A stretch of 64,000 nt of DNA, from positions 1-64,000 of the forward strand of contig WTJI01000044.1 in assembly GCA_011524905.1 (NCBI GenBank), given 5' to 3'. This document shows positions 29,111 through 38,579 of this stretch, one piece after another. This DNA is from Flavobacteriales bacterium. GTDB lineage: Bacteria; Bacteroidota; Bacteroidia; Flavobacteriales; Flavobacteriaceae. The notes below the pieces were generated by a model. That model was not told the origin of the DNA, ran no database searches, and was given only the letters and a program-made list of their open reading frames with translations. Every line of letters starts with the position of its first letter. Within the stretch, counting starts at the first letter, position 1. The position numbers and the translations under genes are program-made.

Positions 29111-30451
29111 CTAAGCTAATTTATAATTCTTCAATTCTCTAAAAAGGAAAAAGGCAGTTACTATTGTTGCTAAACCTTCGCCCAAAGGAAAAGCCATCCA
29201 AATGCCATCAATACCGAAATACGAGGGTAGGATAAAGACCAGCGGAATGAAGAAAAATCCTTGTCGGGTTAAAGTCAACAATAAGGCTGGAATGGCTTTC
29301 CCAATAGCTTGGAAATAAGCAGCGCCAATGAGTTGTATGCCCAATATTGGCGTTGCAGCAAAAACAATTCGAAGTGCATATGGGGTTTGAGCAATCACAT
29401 CCGTATCTGAGGTGAAAAGTTGTGCTATTGGGTCTGCCCAGGTAAAAATAGCAGCAAAAACAAAACTGGCCATTACAGTAACGACCAGTAGTGTTAACCG
29501 GATGAGCGCTAATACCCTTTCTTTGTTATGAGCCCCATAATTGTATCCTGCAATCGGAAGAAAACCTTGTGTCACGCCCAACACAGGAAACAATGCAAAC
29601 ATCAGCATACGACTGATAATAGCATAAACGGCCAACTGTGCTTCGCCTCCATACTCAAACAATAGGTTATTGACCACTAAAACGACCACACTCACTACCG
29701 CTTGACGGGACAAAGTGACCATCCCCAGACCGCCAATCTCTTTGACAATCTCAAGCTTGAGTAATAGTTGCTGCCAATGGAGCCGAAGTTCGCTACGAAC
29801 CACAAAAAAATACACCAAATAAGACCCACAAACAACATAGGAGAGCGTCGTTGCCCAGGCGGCACCCATCATTCCCCAGCCAAAAAATTTGATAAAAATA
29901 ATGTCCAAAGTAATATTCGACATGGAGGGTAACAGCATGGCATACATAGCATATTTGGGTTTTCCCTCTGCTCGGACAACATTGTTCCCCATCATACAAA
30001 ATCCCAATACTGGAACCCCATAAAGAACTATGACATAGTAGATTTTAGCTAAAGGAAAAATACGCCCCTGCCCACCAAATAAGGGAATTAGTTGATCAAC
30101 AAAAAACAATCCTATCAAGACAAAACTTACTGTACATAAGACTGTCATGGTTAATTGATTTCCGAAAGTCCGTTGTGCTTTACCAAGATTGGCTTCACCT
30201 AAGGCGCGAGAAATAATTGAACTCCCCCCAATTCCGATAGCCATACCAACAGCCCCAATAAAAAAAGAAACAGGTAAAACCACATTAATCGCAGCAATGG
30301 CATCGGGACCTATCCATTGTCCAACAAAAATGGTATCAATTAGGATATTGATAGACATGGCCAGAATACCAATCGAGGCTGGTACCGATTGTTGTAAAAG
30401 TAATGTAGCTATTGGTAACTGACCTAGTTTGGTTGCTTTTGGGGTTGCCAT
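29111..30451 (-). CDS. MATE family efflux transporter
   Basis: 12-TM MATE sequence; start MATPKATKLGQL, ATG at 30451 overlapping the hemH TAA stop (TAATG). Confidence 0.9.
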   Translation of the reverse strand: MATPKATKLGQLPIATLLLQQSVPASIGILAMSINILIDTIFVGQWIGPDAIAAINVVLPVSFFIGAVGMAIGIGGSSIISRALGEANLGKAQRTFGNQLTMTVLCTVSFVLIGLFFVDQLIPLFGGQGRIFPLAKIYYVIVLYGVPVLGFCMMGNNVVRAEGKPKYAMYAMLLPSMSNITLDIIFIKFFGWGMMGAAWATTLSYVVCGSYLVYFFVVRSELRLHWQQLLLKLEIVKEIGGLGMVTLSRQAVVSVVVLVVNNLLFEYGGEAQLAVYAIISRMLMFALFPVLGVTQGFLPIAGYNYGAHNKERVLALIRLTLLVVTVMASFVFAAIFTWADPIAQLFTSDTDVIAQTPYALRIVFAATPILGIQLIGAAYFQAIGKAIPALLLTLTRQGFFFIPLVFILPSYFGIDGIWMAFPLGEGLATIVTAFFLFRELKNYKLA

Positions 30452-31482
30452 TATGCAGAGACAGCTTGTGACGTGGCCCATTCGTCCACCCAACGACTCA
30501 TAACTTTAACCCAATCTGCTCGATCGTTAATACAAGGAATCACGTGTAAATGATCACCCCCTTTTTCTTCAAAATCTTCAACGGCTTCCATTCCAATTTC
30601 TTCGAGGGTTTCTAGGCAATCTGAAACAAAAGCTGGCGTAACTATAGCCATATTTTTAGTACCATTTTTTGCCATTTTGGCGACTGTTTTATCTGTATAA
30701 GGTTGCAGCCATGGGTCTAAACCTAGACGTGATTGGAAAGTAGTCGTGTATTGGTCGGGTTTAAGCTCCAAATACTCGGCCACCAAGCGGGTGGTTTCAA
30801 AGCACTGGTGTCGATAGCAGTATGCATGAGCTGGCGAATTGGTTTGACAACAACGCCCATCAATCTTACAATGTGAACGGGTCACATCTGATTTGCGAAT
30901 ATGTCTTTCTGGAACACCGTGGTAAGAAAACAACAAATGTTCCCATTCCTTTCCCTGAAGCGATTCCTGTATGGATTGAGACAAGACCTTGACATAATCT
31001 GGATGATTATAAAATGAGGGAAGTGTCGTAAACTCAATTTGTGGAAAGTGGGCCTTACGAAGATTTTCGGCTAACACTAAGATGGTTTCCGTTGTTGCCA
31101 TAGCAAATTGTGGATATAAAGGCACTAAGAGCACTTCGGTCACGCCCTTGTCAGCCAACTCTTGTAAACCCGATTGTATGGAAGGATTTCCGTAACGCAT
31201 ACCCAAGGCTAGAGGCAGTTGAACCTGACTTTCCATTTTCTGGATCAATCTTTTTGATAAAACGATTAAAGGCGACCCCTCTTCCCACCATATTTTTTGG
31301 TAAGCTTTAGCCGATTTCTTGGGGCGGGTATTCAAGATTATACCCTTTACCAAAATAGTTCTTAAAAAAGAGGGCAAGTCAATGACGCGCTCGTCCATTA
31401 AGAATTCTTCTAAATATACCTTCACATCTTTGGGATTCGGACTATCTGGAGATCCCAAGTTCACCAACAATACGCCTTTCAT
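30451..31482 (-). CDS. hemH: ferrochelatase
   Basis: KGVLLVNLGSPDSP; LFSYHGVPERHIRKSD; YTTTFQSRLGLDPWLQPYTD; TPAFVSDCLETLEEI. Confidence 0.96.
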   Translation of the reverse strand: MKGVLLVNLGSPDSPNPKDVKVYLEEFLMDERVIDLPSFLRTILVKGIILNTRPKKSAKAYQKIWWEEGSPLIVLSKRLIQKMESQVQLPLALGMRYGNPSIQSGLQELADKGVTEVLLVPLYPQFAMATTETILVLAENLRKAHFPQIEFTTLPSFYNHPDYVKVLSQSIQESLQGKEWEHLLFSYHGVPERHIRKSDVTRSHCKIDGRCCQTNSPAHAYCYRHQCFETTRLVAEYLELKPDQYTTTFQSRLGLDPWLQPYTDKTVAKMAKNGTKNMAIVTPAFVSDCLETLEEIGMEAVEDFEEKGGDHLHVIPCINDRADWVKVMSRWVDEWATSQAVSA

Positions 31483-31491
31483 TGCATTTTT

Positions 31492-32346
31492 TTACGAAGA
31501 TACTGATAGTAAATATTTTTTAGGAGTCGTACCAAATTTCTTTTTAAAAGCAGCAATAAAATGACTTGAAGTACTGTAGCCTAATTTTAAACCCACTTCA
31601 TTGACATTGAATTGTTGCGAATCGAGCATGCGACGTGCTTCTTCCATTTTATGGTCCAGGAGATAAGCAAAAACACTTTGCCCATAGAGCTGCTTAAATC
31701 CTTCTTTGAGTTTTTTAGTATTGAGCCCAATTTCAGCAGACAAAGCTGCTAGTGAGGGAGGGTTAGTCATACGTTCCAATATTATTTTTTTCGCTAAGTG
31801 AATTTTTCCAGCCTGAACCTCATCTACCAAAAAAGGGCAACTTTCCAAATCTTCTTCCCCGTCTTTGTTAAAATACAAACTCAGTAACTCAAAAACTTTT
31901 CCTTTAAAATAAAGAGAACGTATACTATCGTGTACTTTGGACTGCATAATTTGGCTTAACACCACTGCCATGGCTGGGGTAAATGGTTTGTTATCATAAA
32001 ATTTCTTTGTGATGTTATCTGGACTTAAAAAATGGATATGATCTGCATCTTCTGAAAACAAGCCGTGAAATTTTTTTATAGGAAGAATTAAACTGACCAA
32101 CCAACTGCCAGATGCCAGATCAACTGAAATCGGTAAGGCTTTTTCTGGATTGTACAGCAACATGCTTTGTGATTCACTAACACTAAATTGGTAGCTGTTA
32201 TCGTTGTATGAGAATACACAGCTTCCCTTCAAACAAAAATGAAATTGAAGGTCTTTCTGGCTGAGTTGCCTGTTAATATATTGGGATTCAGCTCCTTCAT
32301 TCTGATACCTAAGTACATATATTCCCCCTTCTACTGCTGTTTCCAT
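31492..32346 (-). CDS. AraC family transcriptional regulator (PchR-like)
   Basis: C-terminal HTH_18: SLAALSAEIGLNTKKLKEGFKQLYGQSVFAYLLDHKMEEARRMLDSQQFNVNEVGLKLGYSTSSHFIAAFKKKFGTTPKKY. Confidence 0.92.
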   Translation of the reverse strand: METAVEGGIYVLRYQNEGAESQYINRQLSQKDLQFHFCLKGSCVFSYNDNSYQFSVSESQSMLLYNPEKALPISVDLASGSWLVSLILPIKKFHGLFSEDADHIHFLSPDNITKKFYDNKPFTPAMAVVLSQIMQSKVHDSIRSLYFKGKVFELLSLYFNKDGEEDLESCPFLVDEVQAGKIHLAKKIILERMTNPPSLAALSAEIGLNTKKLKEGFKQLYGQSVFAYLLDHKMEEARRMLDSQQFNVNEVGLKLGYSTSSHFIAAFKKKFGTTPKKYLLSVSS

Positions 32347-32413
32347 TAGCGTACTTTTGTCGTTGTTTTTAAATTGTCAAATATTGTTTATTTGGACTGC
32401 TTCTAAATAAAAA

Positions 32414-32427
32414 TTGATTTAAATCAC
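32414..32427. promoter_or_regulatory. FNR/CRP-like inverted-repeat site in the araC-hemA intergenic region
   Basis: TTGATTTAAATCAC; perfect 12-bp palindrome TGATTTAAATCA, 9/10 match to TTGAT-N4-ATCAA. Confidence 0.4.
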
Positions 32428-32506
32428 AATAAACACGGCTTATTTGCCTTTTTTTTATGGTTTAAGTACAAAATTACACAATTTGATAATTTTAGTCCTT
32501 TTAGCG

Positions 32507-32538
32507 TTGTTTTTTCCCTAGACTAGCCATTATTTTTG
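32507..32538 (+). promoter_or_regulatory. hemA promoter
   Basis: TTG (32507-32509)-N21-TATTTTTG (32531-32538), 21 bp upstream of the ATG at 32560. Confidence 0.65.
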
Positions 32539-32559
32539 CACTGGATATTTAGAATTCGC

Positions 32560-33765
32560 ATGAAACAACCCGCATCAGCTGTAAATTTTTATGCCGTAGG
32601 GATTAGCTATAAAAATGCCGATGCTGCCACCCGTGGTCAGTTTAGTCCAAGTCCACAGCAAGCAGAAGCACTCATTGCTCAAGCGAAAGCTAGGGGGCTC
32701 GAAGAAGTCATGCTAAATACCACTTGCAATCGAACGGAACTCTACGGATTTGCCTCATCCGACTCAAGCCTCTGCGAACTTCTTATAGAACACAGCGAGG
32801 GAAGTGCTGAAATTTTTGATCAACATGGCTATCGATTAGAAAAAGAAGAGGCCATTGAACACCTTTTCAAGGTAGGTACTGGACTTGACAGTCAAATACT
32901 TGGAGATTTTGAAGTCATTGGTCAATTGAAAAAAAGCTTTTACCAATCCAAAAAACAGGGCATGGTCAATGGCCGTTCAGAGCGCCTAATGAATGCTGTG
33001 ATTCAAGCCAGTAAGCGGGTTAAAACGGAAACCAAGCTTTCAAGCGGGGCCACTTCTGTCGCTTTCGCTGCGGTGCGCTATATTCTTCAACAACAAATGA
33101 CTGCTCCGAAGATCTTACTTTTTGGGGCAGGGAAAATCGGTCGAAATACTTGCGAAAATCTAGTTAAACACACACCACAAAGTGAAATTACACTAATCAA
33201 TAGAACGGCAGAAAAAGCAAATAAGGTTGCGGGTAAATTTGATCTTACAGTCAAGCCTCTGGGTGAATTGGCTGCCGAAATGCGACAGGCCGACGTCCTA
33301 ATCGTTGCAACAGGTGCTTCACGATTTACTATCAATGATGAATTACTTCATCTTACAAAACCACTGCTAATTTTAGACCTATCCATACCTCGGAATGTTG
33401 ACCCAGATGTAATCAACCATCCTCTGGTAACCCTAGTACATTTGGACGAATTGTCTCAATTGACGGATGCTGCTTTGGATGAAAGAAAAAAATATATCCC
33501 CCAAGCTGAAGCCATTATTGCAGAAGTAAAAGAAGAATATTTAGAATGGACGCGACTACGGAAATTTGCGCCCCTCCTGCAAGCCTTAAAAGAAAAGTGG
33601 GGAATAAAGCAAATAACAGGTGACCCCAATCCACAACAACAAAATCTGCTTAAAGTAACTGGACAAATAGCCACCTACTTAAGAGAACAGCCCGAAAAAG
33701 CGGATCATACAGCTGAAGTTTTACGAGAGCTTTTTGATCTGAAAATCCCACCTTATGTCAGCTGA
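32560..33765 (+). CDS. hemA: glutamyl-tRNA reductase
   Basis: VNFYAVGISYKNA; MLNTTCNRTELYG; LGDFEVIGQLK; LFGAGKIGRNTCENL. Confidence 0.95.
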   Translation: MKQPASAVNFYAVGISYKNADAATRGQFSPSPQQAEALIAQAKARGLEEVMLNTTCNRTELYGFASSDSSLCELLIEHSEGSAEIFDQHGYRLEKEEAIEHLFKVGTGLDSQILGDFEVIGQLKKSFYQSKKQGMVNGRSERLMNAVIQASKRVKTETKLSSGATSVAFAAVRYILQQQMTAPKILLFGAGKIGRNTCENLVKHTPQSEITLINRTAEKANKVAGKFDLTVKPLGELAAEMRQADVLIVATGASRFTINDELLHLTKPLLILDLSIPRNVDPDVINHPLVTLVHLDELSQLTDAALDERKKYIPQAEAIIAEVKEEYLEWTRLRKFAPLLQALKEKWGIKQITGDPNPQQQNLLKVTGQIATYLREQPEKADHTAEVLRELFDLKIPPYVS

Positions 33766-34663
33766 TCCAGTCCGTATTGGGACTCGTTCCAGCCCTTTGG
33801 CCCTCTGGCAAGCACGATGGGTAGCACGCTTAATTGAATCCCAAGGGCGTGCCACAACCTTAGTAAAGATCAATAGCACAGGTGACCAAGATGGTACCCA
33901 GCCACTCTATGCTATGAATATCCAAGGTATCTTCACCAAAGCCTTAGATCAAGCCTTGCTAAACAAAAGCATAGATATAGCTGTTCACAGCTACAAAGAT
34001 GTACCCACTCAACTTCCGCAAGGAATTGAATTGGCTGCCGTATTGGAAAGAGGCGCTGTTGCTGATATTTTAGTTTACAAAAAGCTACCCAAGCAATGGC
34101 CAGAAGCAGCAGTTGTTGGCACCTCAAGTCTACGCCGAAGTGCCCAATGGAAAAACCGCTACCCAAAGCACCAAACAGAAAACCTAAGGGGAAATGTTCA
34201 AAAGCGCATGCAAACACTATCAGAAAAAAACTGGGTAGGGGCATTATTTGCCCAAGCTGGCCTTGAACGTGTAGACCTTTGCCCCCACAATCATCTCGTT
34301 TTGGATTGGATGATTCCTGCTCCAGCACAAGGTGCAGTTTGTATTGTCATTGATGCTGATCACACCCAACTCAAGTCTCAATTGGCAAAAATTGGATGTA
34401 CAGCAACTCAATTAGCAACTGAACAAGAAAGACTATTCATGCGATTACTTGAAGGAGGTTGCACAGCCCCCATTGGCGCTTGGGCAAAACCCATCAACAA
34501 CGGTTGGCGATTTAAAGCTGGGGTTTTTTCCTTAGACGGAACCCAAAAGTGCACATTTGATCAGACTTTTTCTCAGGAAGAATCCAAATATATGGGCGAA
34601 ATTGCTGCAGAAACTGTCCTTAAAAGTGGAGGTGCTGAATTGATGAAGAGTTTTCGAAATTAA
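33755..34663 (+). CDS. hemC: hydroxymethylbilane synthase
   Basis: RIGTRSSPLALWQARWVA; DIAVHSYKDVPTQLP; TSSLRRSAQWKNRYP; ENLRGNVQKRM; LLEGGCTAPIGAWA. 11-bp overlap with hemA. Confidence 0.96.
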   Translation: MSADPVRIGTRSSPLALWQARWVARLIESQGRATTLVKINSTGDQDGTQPLYAMNIQGIFTKALDQALLNKSIDIAVHSYKDVPTQLPQGIELAAVLERGAVADILVYKKLPKQWPEAAVVGTSSLRRSAQWKNRYPKHQTENLRGNVQKRMQTLSEKNWVGALFAQAGLERVDLCPHNHLVLDWMIPAPAQGAVCIVIDADHTQLKSQLAKIGCTATQLATEQERLFMRLLEGGCTAPIGAWAKPINNGWRFKAGVFSLDGTQKCTFDQTFSQEESKYMGEIAAETVLKSGGAELMKSFRN

Positions 34664-34668
34664 TTCCT

Positions 34669-35328
34669 ATGCGACTGTTGGCAACCAAAATATTAGACTT
34701 TCATTTCAAGCAGCGACTCCTTCATCACAATTTTTCCTTGCTTGAAGTCCCCTTTATTCAAATAGAACCCATCCCCTACACGCCTATGTTGCCAGAAAAA
34801 AATATTATAGTAACAAGCCAAAACGCAGCCCAGTTGTTTTTACAACATCACCCTTTGGACACCTTCTCCCACAAACCTCATTTTTTTTGTGTAGGAAAAA
34901 AAACGGCTCAATTTTTAACAACTCAACAAGCCAGCATTATTGAAATAGCAGATAATGCCAAGTCACTTGCTGAACGAATACAAAGCCAATACACCTCCCT
35001 AAAATTTAGCTTTGCCTGTGGCAAAAAAAGACTGCCTACATTGGAAAACAAGTTATGTAATAATGGGATTGAGCTCACTTTACATGAACTCTATGACACC
35101 AAGCCCACATCCAAAAAAATTGCACCAGCTATAGATGGCATTCTATTTTATAGCCCTTCGGCTGTAGGCTCTTACTTGCTCAATAACACAATAAAAAAAG
35201 CACACTGCTTTTGTATTGGTCCAACAACAGCAGCAGCAGTACAGCCCCATACCAACCGCTTTAGCATTGCTAAAAAACCAGATAATAATTACCTATTTCT
35301 CGAGATACGAAAGCACTATGCAGCCTAA
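34669..35328 (+). CDS. hemD: uroporphyrinogen-III synthase
   Basis: [49 protein letters not shown]; position between hemC and hemE. Confidence 0.88.
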   Translation: MRLLATKILDFHFKQRLLHHNFSLLEVPFIQIEPIPYTPMLPEKNIIVTSQNAAQLFLQHHPLDTFSHKPHFFCVGKKTAQFLTTQQASIIEIADNAKSLAERIQSQYTSLKFSFACGKKRLPTLENKLCNNGIELTLHELYDTKPTSKKIAPAIDGILFYSPSAVGSYLLNNTIKKAHCFCIGPTTAAAVQPHTNRFSIAKKPDNNYLFLEIRKHYAA

Positions 35329-36346
35329 AAACAATCTTTTTTTGCAAGCCTTAGCTGGCCAATCAGTAAACAGGCCTCCAGTTTGGATGATGCGCCAAGC
35401 GGGTCGCTATTTGCCTGATTTTATGAAACTCAAAGCCAAATACGATTTTTTTACCCGTTGTCAAACCCCCGAACTGGCGGCTGAAATCACAGTTATGCCT
35501 ATTGATCAAATTGGGCCAGATGCAGCGATTTTATTTAGTGATATCCTGGTTGTGCTTCAAGCCATGAATATTCAAGTGGAGATGAAAGACGGAATTGGAC
35601 CGTGGCTACCCAAACCCATTCAAAGCCAGGCAGATCTGCAACAAGTTATTGTTCCCGAAGTCGAAGAAGCATTAGATTATGTTTTTGGAGGAATTGACAT
35701 AACACTCGAAAAACTGGAAAATCGTGTGCCATTGATTGGTTTTGCTGGTTCGCCTTGGACACTGCTGTGCTATGCTGTTCAAGGGCAAGGGTCAAAAACT
35801 TTTGACAAAGCCAAGGCTTTCTGTTTTGAACAACCCACTTTAGCGCATGAACTTTTACAAAAAATCACAGACACCACCATTGCTTATCTAAAAAAGAAAG
35901 CGAAACATGGCGTTCATGCTGTTCAGATTTTTGATTCATGGGGTGGTTTGCTTTCCCCTGATGACTACCAAAATTTCTCCTGGCCCTACATACAGCAAAT
36001 TGTCAACGCCCTGAAAGAACAGATATCTGTCATTGTTTTTGGAAAAGGTTGCTGGTTTGCACTGAGAGAAATGAGTCAATCAGGAGCTGCTGCGCTGGGA
36101 ATAGATTGGACTTGTTCGGCAGAAAACGCCCGCTATTTATCAGGTGGAAACATTACTCTACAAGGCAACTATGACCCCTCCCGTCTACTTGCACCCATCC
36201 CAACTATCACTCAAGATGTTCACAAAATGATCCGAGCCTTTGGAAAAGATCGCTATATTGTAAATTTAGGTCATGGGATACTTCCCAATATCCCAGTTTC
36301 ACATGCGAAGGCATTCGTGGAGGCTGTTAAAAATTATAAAGAATAA
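35318..36346 (+). CDS. hemE: uroporphyrinogen decarboxylase
   Basis: [58 protein letters not shown]. Start set at MQPKNN, inside the hemD 3' end. Confidence 0.96.
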   Translation: MQPKNNLFLQALAGQSVNRPPVWMMRQAGRYLPDFMKLKAKYDFFTRCQTPELAAEITVMPIDQIGPDAAILFSDILVVLQAMNIQVEMKDGIGPWLPKPIQSQADLQQVIVPEVEEALDYVFGGIDITLEKLENRVPLIGFAGSPWTLLCYAVQGQGSKTFDKAKAFCFEQPTLAHELLQKITDTTIAYLKKKAKHGVHAVQIFDSWGGLLSPDDYQNFSWPYIQQIVNALKEQISVIVFGKGCWFALREMSQSGAAALGIDWTCSAENARYLSGGNITLQGNYDPSRLLAPIPTITQDVHKMIRAFGKDRYIVNLGHGILPNIPVSHAKAFVEAVKNYKE

Positions 36347-36348
36347 AG

Positions 36349-37251
36349 TTGAAAGAACAATTTTACCCCTACATCCAGCGATTACAAGACCAAATAACAC
36401 AAAAATTAGAATCGCTAGACCATTTAGGCTCATTTATGGAGGAAAAATGGGAGCGTCCTGGTGGTGGTGGTGGGCAAACTCGCATTCTAGAAGGAGGTAG
36501 TATTTTTGAAAAAGCAGGCGTCAACATCTCTGCCGTACACGGAGACCTACCACCCAGTATGCAGGCCTATTTTGGTGTTGATCAGGCTACTTTTTACGCC
36601 TGCGGTCTGAGTCTAGTCATCCACCCTAAAAGCCCTATGGTGCCAACTGTTCACGCTAATTTTCGTTATTTCGAAATGTATGAACCTGATGGCAAACGCA
36701 AAGATCAATGGTTCGGTGGTGGACTCGATTTGACTCCTTATTACTTGTTTGAAGAAGATGTTCAGCATTTTCACCAATGTTGTAAAAATAGCTGCGATGC
36801 TTTTGATATTAATTTTTATACAACGTTTAAAAAAGCCTGTGACACCTATTTCTGGAATGCCCACCGGAATGAAGCCAGAGGCGTTGGTGGGCTCTTTTTT
36901 GATTACCTCAGACCCACAGAAAACATCAGTTTGCAAGACCGCTATGATTTTGTAACAGCAATAGGCAATACATTCCTTAATGCTTACATTCCGATCGTTC
37001 AAAAAAGAAAAGACTATCGCTATACCCCCCAACAGCGTAACTGGCAAGAAATCAGGAGAGGGCGATACGTTGAGTTCAATCTTATTCACGATAAAGGCAC
37101 CCTTTTTGGCTTAAAAACCAATGGCCGCATCGAAAGTATTTTGATGAGTCTGCCTGCACACGTTCAATGGAAATACAATTATCATCCAGAAGCTGGAAGT
37201 GATGAGGCAGCACTACTTGAAGTGCTCAAAACCCCTAAAGACTGGGTGTAA
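36349..37251 (+). CDS. hemF: oxygen-dependent coproporphyrinogen-III oxidase
   Basis: WERPGGGGGQTRILEGGSIFEKAGVN; FRYFEMYEPDGKRKDQWFGGGLDLTPYYLFEEDVQHFH; RGRYVEFNLIHDKGTLFGL. TTG start. Confidence 0.95.
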   Translation: MKEQFYPYIQRLQDQITQKLESLDHLGSFMEEKWERPGGGGGQTRILEGGSIFEKAGVNISAVHGDLPPSMQAYFGVDQATFYACGLSLVIHPKSPMVPTVHANFRYFEMYEPDGKRKDQWFGGGLDLTPYYLFEEDVQHFHQCCKNSCDAFDINFYTTFKKACDTYFWNAHRNEARGVGGLFFDYLRPTENISLQDRYDFVTAIGNTFLNAYIPIVQKRKDYRYTPQQRNWQEIRRGRYVEFNLIHDKGTLFGLKTNGRIESILMSLPAHVQWKYNYHPEAGSDEAALLEVLKTPKDWV

Positions 37252-37268
37252 TTATTAAATAACGGGAA

Positions 37269-38579
37269 ATGGGAACCAAACAAATCTTAATCATTATTCC
37301 AGTATTGATCATTTTTTCATACTTGTTTGATGCCTTTTCTCGTAAAACTAAATTCCCTTCTGTACTTCTACTCATAGGTACTGGCATGGTATCGCGCGCC
37401 ATTGCAGACTGGTATGGCTTTGCTGGACTGGAAATGCTAACAGCTCTTATCGCTGTTTTGGGAACCATTGGTTTGATTCTTATTGTGCTAGAGGGAGCAC
37501 TGGAATTGCAAATCAAAAAAGAAAGCATGGGTACTTTATTCTCAGGCTTTACCGCTGCTTTGGTTATTCTGGTCGTTAATATTTGGGTTGTTGGACAACT
37601 AATTACCTTATTTACTGATATTTCGCCTTCACTATCAATTGTGTTAGCAGTACCATTATCGATCATCAGCAGCGCAGTCGCTATTCCTTCTGCTGCGGGT
37701 TTACTTCAGCAGGATCGAGAATTTGTAGTCTATGAATCAACATTTTCGGACATCCTAGGAATTCTTATATTCAACTATGCTCTGGGTCAATATCATAAAG
37801 AGGAAGTGCTATTTGCCGCTTCCCCACTACTGCAATTGGGTGCCCAGCTTATAGGTATCGTACTTTTGTCTTTGGCTATAGCTTTTGCTCTCTTTCAATT
37901 ACTGAAGCGCATCACCCATCATGTCAAGTTTTTTCTGATTTTAGCACTGTTAATTCTTTTGTACGCTCTAGGAAAATTCCTGCACCTGCCTGCCCTGGTC
38001 ACCATTTTTATTTTTGGACTGTTCTTGGGTAATATCAAAACCTTATTTCCTAAATTTTTATCTCAATACGTCAATCCTGAAAAAATCGAAAAAGACCTAC
38101 ACGAATTTCATGTACTGACAGGAGAGTCCACATTTTTAGTTCGGACTTTTTTCTTTTTATTCTTTGGTTTTTCAATTACACTTGACACCTTTTTAGGCGT
38201 AGAACCCTATTTCTATGGATTACTCATTTTGGGTGCAATGTTGGGGGTCCGTTATGCTTATTTTGGAATTACCCAATGGCAATTACAACCCAGTACTCGT
38301 GTTTTTTTATCCCCACGAGGATTGATCAGTATCTTGCTTTTCTTTCAATTACAAGAGAGCCAAATACCTGAACTCCAAAATCAAATCATCGATGAAAGAG
38401 TTTTATTGATCATCATAATTTTTTCCATGCTAGTTATGTTGTTGGGAACAATTCGTTCCCCCATTTCATCATCAACAGACGAACTAGAACTTACTATCAC
38501 CAACCCTGAAATCGAGCTGCCTACGCCAAACGATTCCCTTAACGAAAATAACAGCGATGTACCCGATACAGAGAAATAG
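37269..38579 (+). CDS. cation:proton antiporter (CPA-type membrane protein)
   Basis: Multi-TM protein with VLLLIGTGMVSRAIADW, GLILIVLEGALELQ, LSIISSAVAIPSAAGL antiporter features. Confidence 0.8.
   Translation: MGTKQILIIIPVLIIFSYLFDAFSRKTKFPSVLLLIGTGMVSRAIADWYGFAGLEMLTALIAVLGTIGLILIVLEGALELQIKKESMGTLFSGFTAALVILVVNIWVVGQLITLFTDISPSLSIVLAVPLSIISSAVAIPSAAGLLQQDREFVVYESTFSDILGILIFNYALGQYHKEEVLFAASPLLQLGAQLIGIVLLSLAIAFALFQLLKRITHHVKFFLILALLILLYALGKFLHLPALVTIFIFGLFLGNIKTLFPKFLSQYVNPEKIEKDLHEFHVLTGESTFLVRTFFFLFFGFSITLDTFLGVEPYFYGLLILGAMLGVRYAYFGITQWQLQPSTRVFLSPRGLISILLFFQLQESQIPELQNQIIDERVLLIIIIFSMLVMLLGTIRSPISSSTDELELTITNPEIELPTPNDSLNENNSDVPDTEK

Noticed and set aside
35222-35240. CAG-type triplet run (acaacagcagcagcagta) as a microsatellite
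   Set aside because: Lies inside hemD encoding TTAAAV in a conserved-looking segment ([12 protein letters not shown]); only a few units.
36457-36475. GGT repeat (ggtggtggtggtggg) as a simple repeat or G-quadruplex
   Set aside because: It encodes the conserved glycine run of HemF (RPGGGGGQTRILEGG); explained by protein constraint.
36613-37089. 158-aa minus-strand ORF inside hemF
   Set aside because: Fully antisense to a well-supported hemF; coding-strand composition artefact.
37235-37666. 143-aa minus-strand ORF inside the antiporter
   Set aside because: Antisense shadow of hydrophobic codons; no supporting evidence.
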